From the NCBI GenBank assembly GCA_910579645.1, contig CAJTVK010000046.1, positions 1 through 29,697 on the forward strand: a stretch of DNA of 29,697 nucleotides, read 5' to 3'. Made by a program: the position numbers and the translations under genes. The stretch's first letter is position 1, and every line of letters begins with the position of its first letter. The stretch is from an uncultured Lachnospiraceae bacterium. GTDB lineage: Bacteria > Bacillota > Clostridia > Lachnospirales > Lachnospiraceae. The notes under the pieces were generated by a model, which was not told where the DNA came from, made no database searches, and saw only the letters and a program-made list of their open reading frames with translations. Below, piece after piece: positions 1 to 7,579 of the stretch.

Positions 1-233
1 TATCCTATGTACTATATAAAGTATTAAGAAATAGAAAAGCACAATATATAGTTCCTTGGCCTTGAAATTGAAACTTTTGATAAACTTTTAAACTTTACAA
101 GGCACTAGTCAGTAAATGGGCTGACAATACAATTTCAGGCTTACCGGCACCTTAAAATATGCGGACTCACATGGAAAAATGGCTTACCAACCCATATGCT
201 GACTAACACCAATTTAAATGACAGGAATACACA
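1..233. other. AT-rich non-coding stretch at window start
   Basis: No open reading frame with a ribosome binding site, no recognisable RNA gene and no clear promoter was found here on either strand. It lies upstream of the inverted-repeat element. The preceding gene is outside the window. Confidence 0.5.
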
Positions 234-387
234 GCATCAGATAGTATATAGTTGTCCTAATGACCGTCGGAAAACGCCGGTACTTAGTGAGGTTTAAATC
301 TGCCGACGGCAGATTTCGAACTTAGTACCGCTGCGTTTGACGCCGAGCGGAAGCGGGTCATTAGGACAACTATATACTATCTGATGC
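234..387. repeat. 154-bp element with perfect 32-bp terminal inverted repeats
   Basis: Positions 234-265 are the exact reverse complement of 356-387. Inside, 294-303 (AAATCTGCCG) pairs with 305-314 around a single A. A third pair, CGGTACTTAGT near 278-288 and ACTTAGTACCG near 320-330, matches with one mismatch, and AAACGC/GCGTTT pair between these. The whole element can therefore fold into one long imperfect hairpin. It has no ORF. It could be a MITE-like non-autonomous element or a cruciform-forming intergenic repeat. No convincing target-site duplication is visible, and no transposase is present in the window. Confidence 0.8.
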
Positions 388-485
388 GTCCGCCCCCAAT
401 ACCATCCAATATGTCCGCCCCCAATACCATCCAATATGTCCGTCACCAATACCATTCAATATGTCCGCCCCCAATACCATCCAAT
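386..485. repeat. Four tandem copies of a 25-bp repeat
   Basis: Units at 386-410, 411-435, 436-460 and 461-485 share the form ATGTCCGCCCCCAATACCATC plus CAAT. Units 2 and 4 are identical, unit 1 differs at its first bases where it abuts the inverted-repeat element, and unit 3 has three changes. There are no spacers, so it is not a CRISPR. A degenerate fifth start (GTATCCTCCACCCCC) follows. The 68-codon reading frame across it is a product of the repeat and has no ribosome binding site. Confidence 0.85.
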
Positions 486-655
486 GTATCCTCCACCCCC
501 AAAAACCATAACTCTCAAATAATAATTATAATCCCGATTCTTATTTCCGTCTCAATATTGACTTCACAAGCTGAAATCGTTATACTATAAACAAAAAACT
601 CCTGCCCGCCCCAAAACTCCGGAAGACATCAATGGCATATAATTCCGGCAGAGGG

Positions 656-682
656 TAAATTTTTATAAAATTTTGCCGATAT
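656..682 (+). promoter_or_regulatory. Sigma-D (sigma-28) flagellar promoter of the flaG operon
   Basis: TAAA at 656-659, a 15-nt spacer, then GCCGATAT at 675-682. This is an exact match to the sigma-28/SigD class consensus known from Bacillus and clostridia (TAAA, 14-16 nt, GCCGATAT). It sits about 80 nt upstream of flaG, giving a leader of roughly 70 nt, and should put flaG-fliD-fliS-chaperone in the late flagellar class. Confidence 0.9.
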
Positions 683-760
683 ACTTACTAGACGTGTAAA
701 ATGATTTTCTTTAATTATCATGCAACATAATATTACAAATATCACACGGAGGTGATTACG

Positions 761-1201
761 ATGGCATTAGAACCATTAGGAAGTATCATGTCAGTCCAGA
801 CTCAGACTGTACAGAAAACGGCAGAACCAAAACCGGCAGCGGAAAACACGGAAGTTTCTACTCCCGAACAGGTAGCACAAGTGGATGCTAAGACACTATC
901 GGTTGTAAAGTCAGGCAGTAAGGATGGTCAGGGCGGCCAAAGTTCAGGTGAAGGGAGCGGAGAGGCTAAGCAGTCCCAAAACTCAAATGAAAAAATAAAA
1001 AAAGCAGTTGAGCAGATGAACCGGAACATGCCCCATTCGGAAGCCGTATTTGGAATTCATGACGGCACTAACAGAGTCATGATTAAAATTGTAGATAAGA
1101 ACACAAAAGAAGTTATTAAGGAATTCCCACCGGAAGAAACTTTGGATATGATTGCCAAGGTATGGGAATTGGCGGGTATTCTTGTGGACGAGAAGCTATA
1201 G
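761..1201 (+). CDS. flaG: FlaG family flagellar protein
   Basis: 146 residues. The N-terminal two thirds is low-complexity, rich in Gln, Ser, Lys and Glu. The C-terminal block (about residues 95-146) carries the FlaG signature: a beta segment (RVMIKIVDKNTKEVIKEFPP) followed by a helix ending LWELAGILVDEK-like. FlaG family members are linked to filament length and flagellin assembly, though their exact role is poorly defined. I start at ATG 761 because GGAGGTGA (748-755) sits 5 nt before it; the frame is also open from GTG 752. It is the first gene after the sigma-D promoter and lies 21 bp from fliD, in the order also seen in Bacillus. Confidence 0.9.
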   Translation: MALEPLGSIMSVQTQTVQKTAEPKPAAENTEVSTPEQVAQVDAKTLSVVKSGSKDGQGGQSSGEGSGEAKQSQNSNEKIKKAVEQMNRNMPHSEAVFGIHDGTNRVMIKIVDKNTKEVIKEFPPEETLDMIAKVWELAGILVDEKL

Positions 1202-1222
1202 TTTAAGATAGGAGGAGAGAGT

Positions 1223-3247
1223 ATGCCAATCAGAATAACGGGAATGAACTCAGGCTTGGATACCGAGTCTATTATTTCGGAACTTGTAAAGGCACAGAAA
1301 ACCAAAGGCGAAGCCACGAAAAAGAAACAGACGACTTTGCAGTGGAAACAGGATGCGTGGAAAGACCTGAACGCTAAAATATACAAATTATTTAACTCCA
1401 CATTAGGAAATATGCGTTTGGCGACGGATTACAGCAAAAAGATAACAGATGTCTCCAATTCTTCCATTGCAAGCGTGATTACAGGTGAAAACGCTATGAA
1501 TGCTACACAGTCATTGAAAGTGAATTCACTTGCATCCAGCGGCTATATGACGGGGGATGAAATCAGCGGGTCGAATATAACGAAGAATACGAAACTGACT
1601 GATTTGGGGATTTCCGCAGGAAGCACGGTCACGTTAACTACCGGCGGAAAGGCTACGGATATTCAGATAACGGCCGAAACTACCATGAATGATTTTCTGG
1701 TAAAATTGAAACAGGCAGGGGTAGAAGCAAACTTTGACGAGAAAAATAAGAGGCTGCATATTGCCGCAAAGAAGAGCGGCACGGAGAGCGACTTTACCTT
1801 GACGGCTGCGGACAGCAACGGTACGGATGCGCTGAAGAAACTGGGTATATTGGTTTATAATGATGCGGAATTGAAAGAATATCAGAAGTATGCGGATATG
1901 ACGCAGGCGGATAAGGATGCGGCAATTGCTAAAGATGTAAACAGCAGGCTGGATTACTATAAGAGCAGAAGAGAGCAGCTGCTGAAGACACAGGCAGATC
2001 AGCAGAAAACTTTGGCTGATGCAAAGACAGCATTCCAAAATGAATTTGGCACCGATATTGATACACAGTTGGCAAATCCGAACTATAAATCCGATTTGGA
2101 AGCCGAGATAAAGAAGCAAAAGGAAGACATTAAAAATGCAGGCAGCAGCGCTTCGGAGGCCGATAAAGAGAAACTGGCTAAACTGGAGAAGGAACTGACA
2201 CAGGCAAAGAAATATGAAGAAAGCAAGGCTGCGTTGGCGAAGACGGATGCATCCTTGAATGATGTGGAGTCTTATCTGGATGTCACCGATCCCGCCAATA
2301 TCAAAGCAGGCTCTAAGCTTACGGTAGAAGTGACGACTGCTTGGAACAATAAGATTGCAGAAGCAAATAATATTGTGAATGCCGGCACGCTTGCAGGCAG
2401 CGAAGCGAAAAAGAATGTAGCTACAGATGCGGAAATTGAATTGAACGGCGTTACTTATAAAGGCGACACCAATACTTTTGAGATCAACGGACTGACCATC
2501 ACGGCACTTCAGCAGAGCAGTGAGACTGTAACGCTGAGCACGCGGCAGGATACAGACGGTATCTATGATATGGTTAAAAATTTCCTTAAAGAGTATAATA
2601 ATTTAATCATGGAGATGGATAAACTGTATAATGCAGAATCGGCCAAAGGCTATGACCCGCTGACGGACGAAGAGAAGGAAGAGATGTCCGAATCGGAAAT
2701 TGAAAAATGGGAAGCAAAGATAAAAGATTCCATTTTGCGGGGGGATTCTAATCTGTCCACTATATCTTCCGCAATGAAGACGATTATGCTGAAGGGTGCA
2801 AATGTGAACGGCAAGCAGATGTACTTGTCGCAGTTCGGCATTGAAACAGCAGGATATTTCAGTTCCGGTGAAAATGAGAAGAATGTATATCATATTAACG
2901 GGGATAAGGACGATGCCAGCGTAAGTTCCAAAGAGAACGAATTGAAGGCAGCCATTGCAGCAGATCCGGATACGGTTATTGCGTTTTTCTCCCAACTGTC
3001 ACAGAATTTATATTCGGAATTGGATAAACAGTCAAGAAGCGTAGAGGGAATAAGAAGCTTCGGCAAATTCTATGACGATAAGAAAATGCAGGAGGACTAT
3101 AAAAATTATACTACAAAAATAAAAGAGCAGGAAGCAAAGCTGACGGCACTGGAAGACCGGTGGTATAAGAAATTCTCGGCAATGGAGACCGCACTGGCAA
3201 AAATGCAGTCCAATCAGAATGCAGTGTCTGCTTTATTAGGAGGTTGA
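1223..3247 (+). CDS. fliD: Flagellar filament cap protein FliD (HAP2)
   Basis: 674 residues. FliD forms the cap at the filament tip and promotes flagellin polymerisation outside the cell. The N-terminus has the typical FliD opening (GMNSGLDTESIISELVKAQ), with D0/D1 heptads at both ends. The C-terminal FliD_C part includes the clostridial block around AKGYDPLTDEEKEEMSE and ends in a long helix (EAKLTALEDRWYKKFSAMETALAKMQ) typical of the family. It is longer than the roughly 500-residue Bacillus protein. Much of the excess is a Lys/Glu/Gln-rich predicted coiled coil at about residues 216-350. The start is set by GGAGGAGAG just upstream. The last codons GGA GGT TGA also supply the Shine-Dalgarno of fliS. 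Confidence 0.93.
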   Translation: MPIRITGMNSGLDTESIISELVKAQKTKGEATKKKQTTLQWKQDAWKDLNAKIYKLFNSTLGNMRLATDYSKKITDVSNSSIASVITGENAMNATQSLKVNSLASSGYMTGDEISGSNITKNTKLTDLGISAGSTVTLTTGGKATDIQITAETTMNDFLVKLKQAGVEANFDEKNKRLHIAAKKSGTESDFTLTAADSNGTDALKKLGILVYNDAELKEYQKYADMTQADKDAAIAKDVNSRLDYYKSRREQLLKTQADQQKTLADAKTAFQNEFGTDIDTQLANPNYKSDLEAEIKKQKEDIKNAGSSASEADKEKLAKLEKELTQAKKYEESKAALAKTDASLNDVESYLDVTDPANIKAGSKLTVEVTTAWNNKIAEANNIVNAGTLAGSEAKKNVATDAEIELNGVTYKGDTNTFEINGLTITALQQSSETVTLSTRQDTDGIYDMVKNFLKEYNNLIMEMDKLYNAESAKGYDPLTDEEKEEMSESEIEKWEAKIKDSILRGDSNLSTISSAMKTIMLKGANVNGKQMYLSQFGIETAGYFSSGENEKNVYHINGDKDDASVSSKENELKAAIAADPDTVIAFFSQLSQNLYSELDKQSRSVEGIRSFGKFYDDKKMQEDYKNYTTKIKEQEAKLTALEDRWYKKFSAMETALAKMQSNQNAVSALLGG

Positions 3248-3254
3248 CAATAAA

Positions 3255-3626
3255 ATGGCACTACCAAGAGGTTATGAGAAATATAATAATGACAAGGTGA
3301 TGATGGCATCTCCGGCGGAACTTACCCTGATGCTGTATGAAGGGGCTATCAAGTTCTGTAATATAGCAATTATGGGGATAGAGCAAAAAGATGTTTCGAA
3401 AAGCCATGTAAATATTGTGAAGGCGGAGAACATCATTAACTATCTAAGAGAGACGTTGGATATGCGTTATCCGGTGGCAAAGGATTTTGAAAATATATAT
3501 GTTTATCTCAGTAGACGTTTGGTAGAGGCCAATGTGAAAAAGGATAAGGAGATTCTGGAAGAAGTATGCGGGCATCTCCGGTCCGTAAGGGATACATGGA
3601 AGGAAGTCATGCGTCTCGGCAGGTAG
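3255..3626 (+). CDS. fliS: Flagellin export chaperone FliS
   Basis: 123 residues, the usual length. FliS binds the C-terminal D0 region of newly made flagellin in the cytoplasm, prevents premature polymerisation and delivers it to the export gate. The family is evident from the N-terminal Y-x-x-x-x-V/M-x-x-ASPAELTLMLYEGAIKF block and the second helix around AENIINYLRETLDM. It starts 7 bp after fliD, using AGGAGG inside the fliD stop region. The next gene begins 11 bp after its stop, so the two are probably translationally coupled. Confidence 0.95.
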   Translation: MALPRGYEKYNNDKVMMASPAELTLMLYEGAIKFCNIAIMGIEQKDVSKSHVNIVKAENIINYLRETLDMRYPVAKDFENIYVYLSRRLVEANVKKDKEILEEVCGHLRSVRDTWKEVMRLGR

Positions 3627-3637
3627 AAAGGAACAGT

Positions 3638-4114
3638 ATGGTGGAAAACTATCTTCAGGTTCTGGAGGAAAGTTTGCGGAAAAAAATCAAAGTGCTGGAA
3701 AAAATAGGTGAAGTAAGCAGCCGTCAGGAACAGATGCTGAAAAGCAATCCGGTTCCGGAAGACGATTTTGACCAAAGCATAGAAGAAAAAGGTTTGTTGA
3801 TAGAGGAACTTAGCAAGCTGGACGATGGCTTTGAGACTTTGTATGGAAATATCCGGGAACAGCTTATGGCGGGGAAAGACAGGTATAAGCTGCAGATAAC
3901 GGCGATTCAGGGATTGATTGCCAAAACGACGGAACAAAGTGTTTCTATACAGGCTCAGGAGGCAAGGAACAAATTACTTGCTGATAAATTCTTTTCGGAC
4001 AGGAAGCAGGAACTGCAGAAAAACCGGAAAAGTTCTAGGGCGGCAATGGATTATTACCGAAATATGAGTCAGTCTCAGGTAGTTATGCCGCAGTTTATGG
4101 ACAGAAAAAAATAA
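3638..4114 (+). CDS. FliT/FlgN-like flagellar export chaperone
   Basis: 158 residues, almost wholly helical with heptad-like spacing and no transmembrane segment. It resembles small type III export chaperones of the FlgN/FliT kind, which hold hook-associated proteins or FliD before export. By position after fliS it corresponds to fliT of Bacillus, although its length and the N-terminal helices look FlgN-like; I cannot separate the two by eye. ATG 3638 is chosen because AAAGGA (3627-3632) lies 5 nt upstream. The frame extends 24 codons further into fliS, but without a better ribosome binding site. Confidence 0.7.
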   Translation: MVENYLQVLEESLRKKIKVLEKIGEVSSRQEQMLKSNPVPEDDFDQSIEEKGLLIEELSKLDDGFETLYGNIREQLMAGKDRYKLQITAIQGLIAKTTEQSVSIQAQEARNKLLADKFFSDRKQELQKNRKSSRAAMDYYRNMSQSQVVMPQFMDRKK

Positions 4115-4137
4115 TTTAAAAAATTTAAAATCAGGTA

Positions 4138-4164
4138 TAAAGTATTTGGAATTCGTTCCGATAT
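4138..4164 (+). promoter_or_regulatory. Sigma-D-like promoter of the flagellin gene
   Basis: TAAA at 4138-4141, a 15-nt spacer and TCCGATAT at 4157-4164. It differs from the consensus GCCGATAT by one base. Spacing is identical to the flaG promoter. It begins 24 bp after the chaperone stop and predicts a flagellin leader of about 110 nt. Confidence 0.82.
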
Positions 4165-4203
4165 AATATACAAGTAAAGCAAATTACTTAGTAAGCAATG
4201 AAT

Positions 4204-4276
4204 GGCAGGAAAGCGTACGGTTCTTGCCGGCATTAAAAAATTGAGTGGCAAGGATGCCACCAAATATTCAAGGAGG
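4204..4276 (+). promoter_or_regulatory. Structured flagellin leader with candidate CsrA binding sites
   Basis: Two hairpins can form. The first, 4204-4228, pairs GGCAGGAA with TTCTTGCC (one G-U) around a 9-nt loop. The second, 4245-4260, is GTGGCA-AGGA-TGCCAC, with a 6-bp stem presenting AGGA in the loop. The Shine-Dalgarno itself reads CAAGGAGG (4269-4276). CsrA dimers prefer GGA in hairpin loops, with contexts like CARGGAUG. In Bacillus, hag mRNA has one such site in a leader hairpin and another over the Shine-Dalgarno, controlled by CsrA and its antagonist FliW. The same arrangement here suggests similar translational control. This is inference; csrA and fliW are not in the window. Confidence 0.6.
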
Positions 4277-4284
4277 AATATATT

Positions 4285-5094
4285 ATGGTAGTACAACACA
4301 ACATGACAGCGATGAACGCTAACAGAATGTTAGGTATCACAACAAGCACACAGGCAAAACAGACAGAGAAATTATCTTCCGGTTACAGAATCAACCGTGC
4401 GGCTGATGATGCAGCAGGCCTTTCCGTTTCCGAAAAAATGAGACGTCAGATTAGAGGTTTGGATCAGGCATCTGCAAATGCACAGGATGGTATTTCGTTA
4501 GTACAGTCTGCAGAAGGTGCTTTGTCTGAAGTTTCCGACATGCTGCAGAGAATGAACGAATTGTCTGTTAAAGCTGCAAACGGCACATATACTACTGTTC
4601 AGACTCAGTATATTGCTGATGAAATCAATCAGCTGAACTCTGAAATTGACCGTATTGCAACTACCACCAAATTCAATGATCAGACTGTATTGGATAACAC
4701 AAGTTCCTTTACATTCCAGGTAGGTAATGAGTCCGGTGAGACAATGACAGTTGCGATGAAGAGCATGAAGAAAGCTGACATTGGTCTGTCTGACCAGACA
4801 TGGAGTGCGGCAGGTGCAGCTTCATCTTACATCACTACGATTAAGACAGCTATGGAAAAAGTTGCTTCTCATCGTTCCGCTCTTGGTGCTGTTCAGAACC
4901 GTCTTGAGCACACGATTAACAACTTGGATAACATCGTTGAGAACACAACGGCAGCTGAATCTCGTATCCGTGATACAGATATGGCTAAATCTATGGTTAC
5001 TTACTCCAACAACCAGATTCTTGCACAGGCAGGTCAGGCAATGTTGGCACAGGCTAACCAGACAAATCAGGGTGTATTGTCTTTACTTCAGTAA
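4285..5094 (+). CDS. hag: Flagellin
   Basis: 269 residues. This is the main filament subunit. The N-terminal D0/D1 block (residues 1-130) has the classic NRMLGITTSTQAKQTEKLSSG and INRAADDAAGLSVSEKMR segments. The C-terminal block has ESRIRDTDMAKSMV and ends QTNQGVLSLLQ. Only about 50-60 residues separate the conserved helices, so the outer D2/D3 domains are essentially missing, as in other short clostridial flagellins. The centre is rich in Ser and Thr (SSFTFQVGNESGETMTV; AAGAASSYITT), which offers surface O-glycosylation sites. AAGGAGG lies 8 nt before ATG 4285. It has its own sigma-D-like promoter and a strong terminator, consistent with very high expression. Confidence 0.97.
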   Translation: MVVQHNMTAMNANRMLGITTSTQAKQTEKLSSGYRINRAADDAAGLSVSEKMRRQIRGLDQASANAQDGISLVQSAEGALSEVSDMLQRMNELSVKAANGTYTTVQTQYIADEINQLNSEIDRIATTTKFNDQTVLDNTSSFTFQVGNESGETMTVAMKSMKKADIGLSDQTWSAAGAASSYITTIKTAMEKVASHRSALGAVQNRLEHTINNLDNIVENTTAAESRIRDTDMAKSMVTYSNNQILAQAGQAMLAQANQTNQGVLSLLQ

Positions 5095-5136
5095 GTTTCT
5101 GAATACTTGCGAAGAGCAGCACTTTATAAAGTATTT

Positions 5137-5168
5137 AAAAGAGAACTGGAAGTTCCAGTTCTCTTTTT
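5137..5168 (+). terminator. Rho-independent terminator of the flagellin gene
   Basis: GAGAACTGGA (5141-5150) pairs perfectly with TCCAGTTCTC (5154-5163) around a 3-nt loop, with flanking A/T pairs and TTTTT at 5164-5168. It separates highly expressed flagellin from the glycan genes. No clear promoter was found between it and 5224, so partial read-through may feed the downstream genes. Confidence 0.92.
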
Positions 5169-5223
5169 ATATAGTCAATATACGGGTTGAAGGAAAAGCA
5201 TAAAGCGGAAATGGGGTAGAAAG

Positions 5224-6396
5224 ATGAATATTCTGATATTGGAATGGGATAGTTTTGCACATGAATATGTAATGGAAGAATTTATGCAAGCTGGCTGTAA
5301 AGTAGACAAGTATCCTTGGCCGTATGGCTCCGAGAATATGCGTGACAATGAGGAACTGTTTCAGAAACTGTCAAAAATATTGAAAGAAAAGGAGTATGGG
5401 TTTGTGTTCTCCTTTGATTTCTTCCCTGTAGCTGCTAAAGCATGTAATCAATTGGGCATTAAATATGCAGCTTGGATATATGATTCTCCGTATATGCTTT
5501 TATATTCAAAATATACAATGTTGGACACGAATTACATCTTCTTTTTTGATAAGTCCTTATTTTATGAGTTCTTGCAGCATGGGGTAAAGCATGCGTATTA
5601 TTTGCCTATGGCGGCTCCGGTAGATTATTATGATAAGCTGAAAGCTTCTAAAGACGGTGAAAAGTATCGGGCGGATATTTCTTTTGTGGGCTCTACTTAT
5701 CATGAGGAAGGACAGGATTTCTTCCGTCATTTTGCCGGGGCAGATGATTATACCGTAGGCTATTTGACTGCAATTATGAATATACAGGAAGATGTGTATG
5801 GCAATTTTATTTTAGAAGAACTATTGGATGATAATATATTGACGGAATTACGAAGAGTGTGCCCGGTGCAGAAGGAAGAAGATGAATGGGAATCGGATGC
5901 ATGGATTTATGCAAATTATTTTCTTGCCAGAAAGCTTACCGGAAACCAGAGAATAGGGCAATTGGAACTTTTAGGGGAGAAGCATTCGGTTAAGCTGTAT
6001 GCTCCAAAGCAAAACCGGGAATTAAAGAATATAATAAATTATGGCCCTGTAGATTATGTGACGGAAATGCCGCTTATTTTCCAGAATTCCAAGATAAACC
6101 TGAATATGACTTTGCGCAGCATCCATACGGGAATTCCGTTACGGGCAATGGATATCATGGGGTGCGGCGGTTTTCTGCTTACCAATTATCAGCAGGATTT
6201 TATGGATTATTTTGAGCCGGGGGTTGACTTTGTATATTATTCCTGCCGGAAAGAGTTGTCGGACTTGACAGACTATTATTTGCGGCATGAGGAAGAACGG
6301 ATGGAGATTGCCGGAAACGGATATCGCAAAATGAAGTCGGACCATACTTATAAAAAACGGGTAGAAACATTGCTTGCATGTGTGAAGGAGCCGTAA
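5224..6396 (+). CDS. CgeB/DUF3880-type glycosyltransferase, copy 1
   Basis: 390 residues, cytoplasmic, no signal peptide. The N-terminal half matches the DUF3880 type (opening MNILILEWDSFAHEYV; FVFSFDFFPVAAKACNQLGI; WIYDSPY). The C-terminal half is a GT-B type glycosyltransferase domain of the Glyco_trans_1_2 (CgeB) kind, with KINLNMTLRSIHTGIPLRA near residue 290 followed by GGFLLTNYQQDFMDYFEPG. It is one of three paralogs in this cluster. It probably transfers a sugar to flagellin or to a growing flagellin glycan; donor and acceptor cannot be read from sequence. The upstream ribosome binding site is weak (GGGGTAGAAAG). Confidence 0.85.
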   Translation: MNILILEWDSFAHEYVMEEFMQAGCKVDKYPWPYGSENMRDNEELFQKLSKILKEKEYGFVFSFDFFPVAAKACNQLGIKYAAWIYDSPYMLLYSKYTMLDTNYIFFFDKSLFYEFLQHGVKHAYYLPMAAPVDYYDKLKASKDGEKYRADISFVGSTYHEEGQDFFRHFAGADDYTVGYLTAIMNIQEDVYGNFILEELLDDNILTELRRVCPVQKEEDEWESDAWIYANYFLARKLTGNQRIGQLELLGEKHSVKLYAPKQNRELKNIINYGPVDYVTEMPLIFQNSKINLNMTLRSIHTGIPLRAMDIMGCGGFLLTNYQQDFMDYFEPGVDFVYYSCRKELSDLTDYYLRHEEERMEIAGNGYRKMKSDHTYKKRVETLLACVKEP

Positions 6397-6399
6397 ACT

Positions 6400-7569
6400 A
6401 TGAAGGTATTGTATATTGTGTGGAAAAGCTTTGGCAGGGAGGATATCCGAAAAGAATTTGATGCACGGGGCTATGAAACAGACGAATATTTTCTGAATCC
6501 GGAGAAGAATTTATTTTCCAATCACCTGAAAGAACAGGAATTGATAAGTCTCATAAACGGAAACGGATACCAATTTGTTTTTTCGTGGAATTATTTTCCT
6601 GTAGTGGCATTAGCCTGCAATGTGTGTAAAGTGCCGTATGCTTCATGGATATACGATAGCCCATGTTCTTCTATATGGCATTGTTCCGTGGTATCTCCTT
6701 ATAATTATATCTTTCTTTTTGACCGGCAGGATTATCTCGAACTGAAAGAAAAAGGAATTAATACGGTATATTATTTACCTTTAGCCGTCGATGCAAAAAA
6801 ATATGCGAGATATAAGTTGGATAAGGAAACAGAAGAGGTATATTCGGCTCCGATTTCCTTTATCGGTTCTACCTATGCGGAAAATCAGAGAAGTTTTAAA
6901 AAACTGAATATGCTGGAACGTTACGACAGAGGATATATTGACGGATTGCTGCAGGCACAGAAGAGGATATACGGGAATTTGCTTTTAGAAGAACGGATTA
7001 CGCCCGAAATTGAGAAAAAATTGCAGCAATTATATAATTTAATAAAAGACGTCAATACGTTTGTAAGCTATAAGAAATATTACGGGCAGTTCGTGCTTCC
7101 GAAGTGCATAACGGCAATGGAAAGGCAGGAGATTCTGAAAATGTTGTCTGAAAGATATCCGCTTCATTTGTATACAAAGAAAAAAACGCCGTTATTGCCC
7201 CATGCCATTAACCGGGGAATGGCGGGCTCCGGAAAAGAGTCCAGTTTTATTTTCAGATGTTCAAAAATCAATCTGAATATTACATTAAGGTCTATACGGA
7301 CGGGTATTCCTCTGCGGGCGTTTGAAATCATAGGAAACGGCGGTTTCTTATTGACAAATTATCAGCAGGATTTTCAGGATTGTTTCGAGGCTGGGACAGA
7401 CTATGTTTATTATGACAGCTATGAAGATTTGCTGGCAAAAGCAGACTATTATCTGAGCCATGAAGAGGAACGGAAGCAGATTGCGGAGAACGGATATGAG
7501 AAGGTAAAGAAGTACCATACTTACCGTCATCGGATGGATGTGATAATAAGGACAATGGGAATGGAATAG
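6400..7569 (+). CDS. CgeB/DUF3880-type glycosyltransferase, copy 2
   Basis: 389 residues, colinear with copy 1 throughout. It shows the same landmarks: FVFSWNYFPVVALACNVCKV, WIYDSP, a PISFIGSTYAEN segment, then KINLNITLRSIRTGIPLRA and GGFLLTNYQQDFQDCFEAG. The gene starts 3 bp after the stop of copy 1, with AAGGAG inside the end of copy 1, so it is translationally linked. Divergence in the region between the two domains (about residues 200-260) suggests a different donor or acceptor from copy 1. The product is inferred to act on the flagellin glycan from its location only. Confidence 0.85.
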   Translation: MKVLYIVWKSFGREDIRKEFDARGYETDEYFLNPEKNLFSNHLKEQELISLINGNGYQFVFSWNYFPVVALACNVCKVPYASWIYDSPCSSIWHCSVVSPYNYIFLFDRQDYLELKEKGINTVYYLPLAVDAKKYARYKLDKETEEVYSAPISFIGSTYAENQRSFKKLNMLERYDRGYIDGLLQAQKRIYGNLLLEERITPEIEKKLQQLYNLIKDVNTFVSYKKYYGQFVLPKCITAMERQEILKMLSERYPLHLYTKKKTPLLPHAINRGMAGSGKESSFIFRCSKINLNITLRSIRTGIPLRAFEIIGNGGFLLTNYQQDFQDCFEAGTDYVYYDSYEDLLAKADYYLSHEEERKQIAENGYEKVKKYHTYRHRMDVIIRTMGME

Positions 7570-7579
7570 GTGGTAAAGT

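Noticed and set aside
234..387. Integron attC site or tyrosine-recombinase attachment site
   Set aside because: No GTTRRRY-type core boxes and no integrase nearby. The perfect long arms do not fit attC imperfect pairing.
386..485. Possible CRISPR array
   Set aside because: Units are contiguous with no spacers, and no cas gene is present.
384..590. Proline-rich 68-codon frame
   Set aside because: It is created by the 25-bp tandem repeat, with no ribosome binding site, and the peptide changes character when the repeat ends.
4781..5203. 140-codon plus-strand frame overlapping flagellin
   Set aside because: Out of frame with the well-supported flagellin, with no start signals and Leu/Arg/Thr-biased shadow composition.
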